Positions 63,293 to 64,000 of a stretch of DNA of 64,000 bases are shown here, piece by piece. The stretch comes from a virus. Numbering within the stretch: position 1 is the first letter of the stretch; every line of letters begins with the position of its first letter. Location of the stretch: IMG/VR virus record IMGVR_UViG_3300037567_000704, positions 22,732 to 86,731 of that record. One strand, 5' to 3'. Made by a program: the position numbers and the translations under genes. Under the pieces are notes generated by a model. It was given only the letters and a program-made list of their open reading frames with translations. It ran no database searches and was not told the DNA's origin.

Positions 63293-63418
63293 AATTTTGA
63301 GCAAAATAAACCTTTTTTGAGCGTTTTTTGTTGCTTTTTGCCATTTTTAGAGCAAAATCAGTTAAAAAACCCGATTTTAAGCCCAAAAAGGCAGTTTTTA
63401 TCATTTTTCGAGCAAAAA
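63293..63418. promoter_or_regulatory. Predicted intrinsically curved DNA (about 13 phased A/T tracts)
   Basis: Tract centres average close to 10.1 bases apart over about 120 bases. Phased A-tracts bend DNA additively. The block ends 29 bases upstream of the GTG at 63264, a promoter-like position for the leftward gene set. Function is inferred; the phasing is directly visible. Confidence 0.75.
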
Positions 63419-63439
63419 CCCAGTTAAACGAAATTAGGT

Positions 63440-63471
63440 GGACCATCATGGTTGCAGCCATCCGATGGTCC
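63440..63471. promoter_or_regulatory. Perfect-stem inverted repeat (hairpin)
   Basis: GGACCATC at 63440-63447 pairs with GATGGTCC at 63464-63471; the inner ATGG/CCAT pairs extend the stem with a two-base bulge and leave a TTGCAG loop. Lies between the curved DNA and the next gene upstream. There is no U-tract following on the minus-strand transcript, so a simple terminator is unlikely; a protein-binding or RNA-structure role is possible. Confidence 0.65.
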
Positions 63472-63536
63472 TTAAATGGGTATTTTCAAGATTTGATTCT
63501 GAACTGAGCGTGACCAAATCCTCTGTTTCATCTTAA

Positions 63537-63740
63537 TCACTCTCCGTTTGGGTAATACCCAACAAACTCATACGAACCATCCGGCAAACGGTGAATCTTA
63601 CCTCTCCCGGCGGCTTCGTCTGCTTGTGCTTCTTCAAAAGTTATATCCGCAGAATTATCTAACAGTGTTCTTTCGCCTAATTGTGGCATAGGTTCATCGC
63701 CTTGCTTTAGAATCGCCCAAGCCTTGTCAAATGCACTCAT
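63537..63740 (-). CDS. Very small protein with N-terminal AW-ILK motif
   Basis: 67 residues. Begins MSAFDKAWAILKQGDEPMPQ, the clearest example of the shared motif at a protein N-terminus. The C-terminal half (ITFEEAQADEAAGRGKIHRL, PDGSYEFVGYYPNGE) may form a small fold. Start ATG directly touches the stop of the upstream gene (TAGATG). Function unknown. Confidence 0.75.
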   Translation of the reverse strand: MSAFDKAWAILKQGDEPMPQLGERTLLDNSADITFEEAQADEAAGRGKIHRLPDGSYEFVGYYPNGE

Positions 63741-64000
63741 CTACTCACCTTCTAATGCTCTTCTTGACGCATCATTCTCAGCGTTGATTCTCGCTATCGC
63801 TTCAGGAGTCCATGACGGGTCCATGTCTGGTTGTGTATTTCCTTCCTGAATCTCTGTAGGCACATTTGGATTCACTTTAGCCATGGGTTGCATTCTCCCC
63901 TCCGTAACTGGGTCAGACATACTTTCCGGAAGCCATTTTTTTGGGGTTGGTTCAAAGTTTCCGTCAGATGGTCCCCCCGGAATCCACTTTTCTTTCGGAA
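63741..64000 (-). CDS. Partial gene running off the right edge, C-terminal 86 residues
   Basis: Open frame from the right edge to TAG at 63743-63741. Visible sequence includes two short similar elements, EKWIPGG and KKWLPESMSD, and ends SWTPEAIARINAENDASRRA then LEGE. Hydrophilic and Pro-rich. Directly adjacent to the next start, so part of the same operon. No family recognised; the visible part has no copy of the AW/AF motif. Confidence 0.65.
   Translation of the reverse strand, partial: PKEKWIPGGPSDGNFEPTPKKWLPESMSDPVTEGRMQPMAKVNPNVPTEIQEGNTQPDMDPSWTPEAIARINAENDASRRALEGE

Larger units (their letters stand above)
63265..63536. other. Intergenic region of 272 bases with phased A/T tracts and a hairpin
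   Basis: The longest non-coding stretch in the window. From 63293 to 63418 runs of four to six A or T start about every 10 bases (near 63294, 63303, 63313, 63324, 63335, 63344, 63354, 63364, 63375, 63385, 63395, 63404, 63414). This spacing equals the helical repeat, so the DNA should be strongly bent. A short string GAGCAAAA recurs three times (near 63299, 63349, 63409). A hairpin follows at 63440-63471. It could be a promoter, replication origin, packaging site or binding site for an architectural protein. Confidence 0.8.

Noticed and set aside
63293-63418. Transcription terminator made of T runs
   Set aside because: T runs are on the plus strand while the flanking genes read leftwards, so their transcripts would carry A runs; the regular 10-base spacing also needs another explanation.
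1-64000. Integrated provirus in a host chromosome
   Set aside because: No integrase, attachment repeat, tRNA or cellular gene was found; all genes fit a virion module, so the window cannot show integration.

Overview
The window looks like the virion-structure and packaging half of a tailed double-stranded DNA virus (Caudoviricetes type). It is almost gap-free, and every gene but one is on the minus strand, so transcription runs from right to left. Many neighbours overlap by ATGA, TGATG or TAATG junctions and many starts carry strong GGAGG-type ribosome-binding sites. The HK97-type head genes (terminase, portal, protease, major capsid protein) and tail genes are in normal Caudoviricetes order. 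The tail-fibre proteins are of a style common in marine phages. At least six proteins have Cys/His metal-binding patterns, and there is a Ras/Arf-like small GTPase. Together these make a marine archaeal host (for example Marine Group II) plausible, but no host gene is present to prove it. No replication gene, integrase, tRNA or CRISPR array was found.

Layout in transcription order. (1) 64000-48889: a run of small to mid-sized, mostly unrecognised proteins. Ten of them carry the same short amphipathic motif, A-(W/F)-x-x-L-K. The block also holds a membrane/GTPase/AbrB-like cluster (54661-58428) and a Zn-HTH protein (53937-54611) that could be the small terminase. At 63293-63418, upstream of the main leftward block, lies an array of A/T tracts in step with the DNA helix (predicted curved DNA), followed by a strong hairpin. 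(2) 48892-34975: large terminase, a winged-helix/LAGLIDADG-like protein, a portal with zinc ribbons, three small proteins, a 1897-residue protein with a DNA-ligase-like region, a protease-scaffold fusion and the major capsid protein. (3) 34939-30805: candidate decoration proteins, a HeH/LEM-like protein, head-tail connectors and a tail terminator. (4) 30790-26490: candidate tail tube, a SAP-domain protein, two tail-assembly chaperone ORFs joined by a G GGG GGG slippery site, and a short tape measure. (5) 26490-1: tail-tip proteins including a 5598-residue giant with an N-terminal LamG-like domain, a baseplate-like protein and three consecutive repetitive tail-fibre genes. The last of these runs off the left edge.

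Working model: the capsid is built around the protease-scaffold and packaged by the terminase. The tail is assembled on the short tape measure and ends in the giant tip protein and three fibres. The motif-bearing proteins from the right-hand block may be sorted into the virion by their shared peptide, as T4 internal proteins are by their capsid-targeting sequence. That last point is inference.
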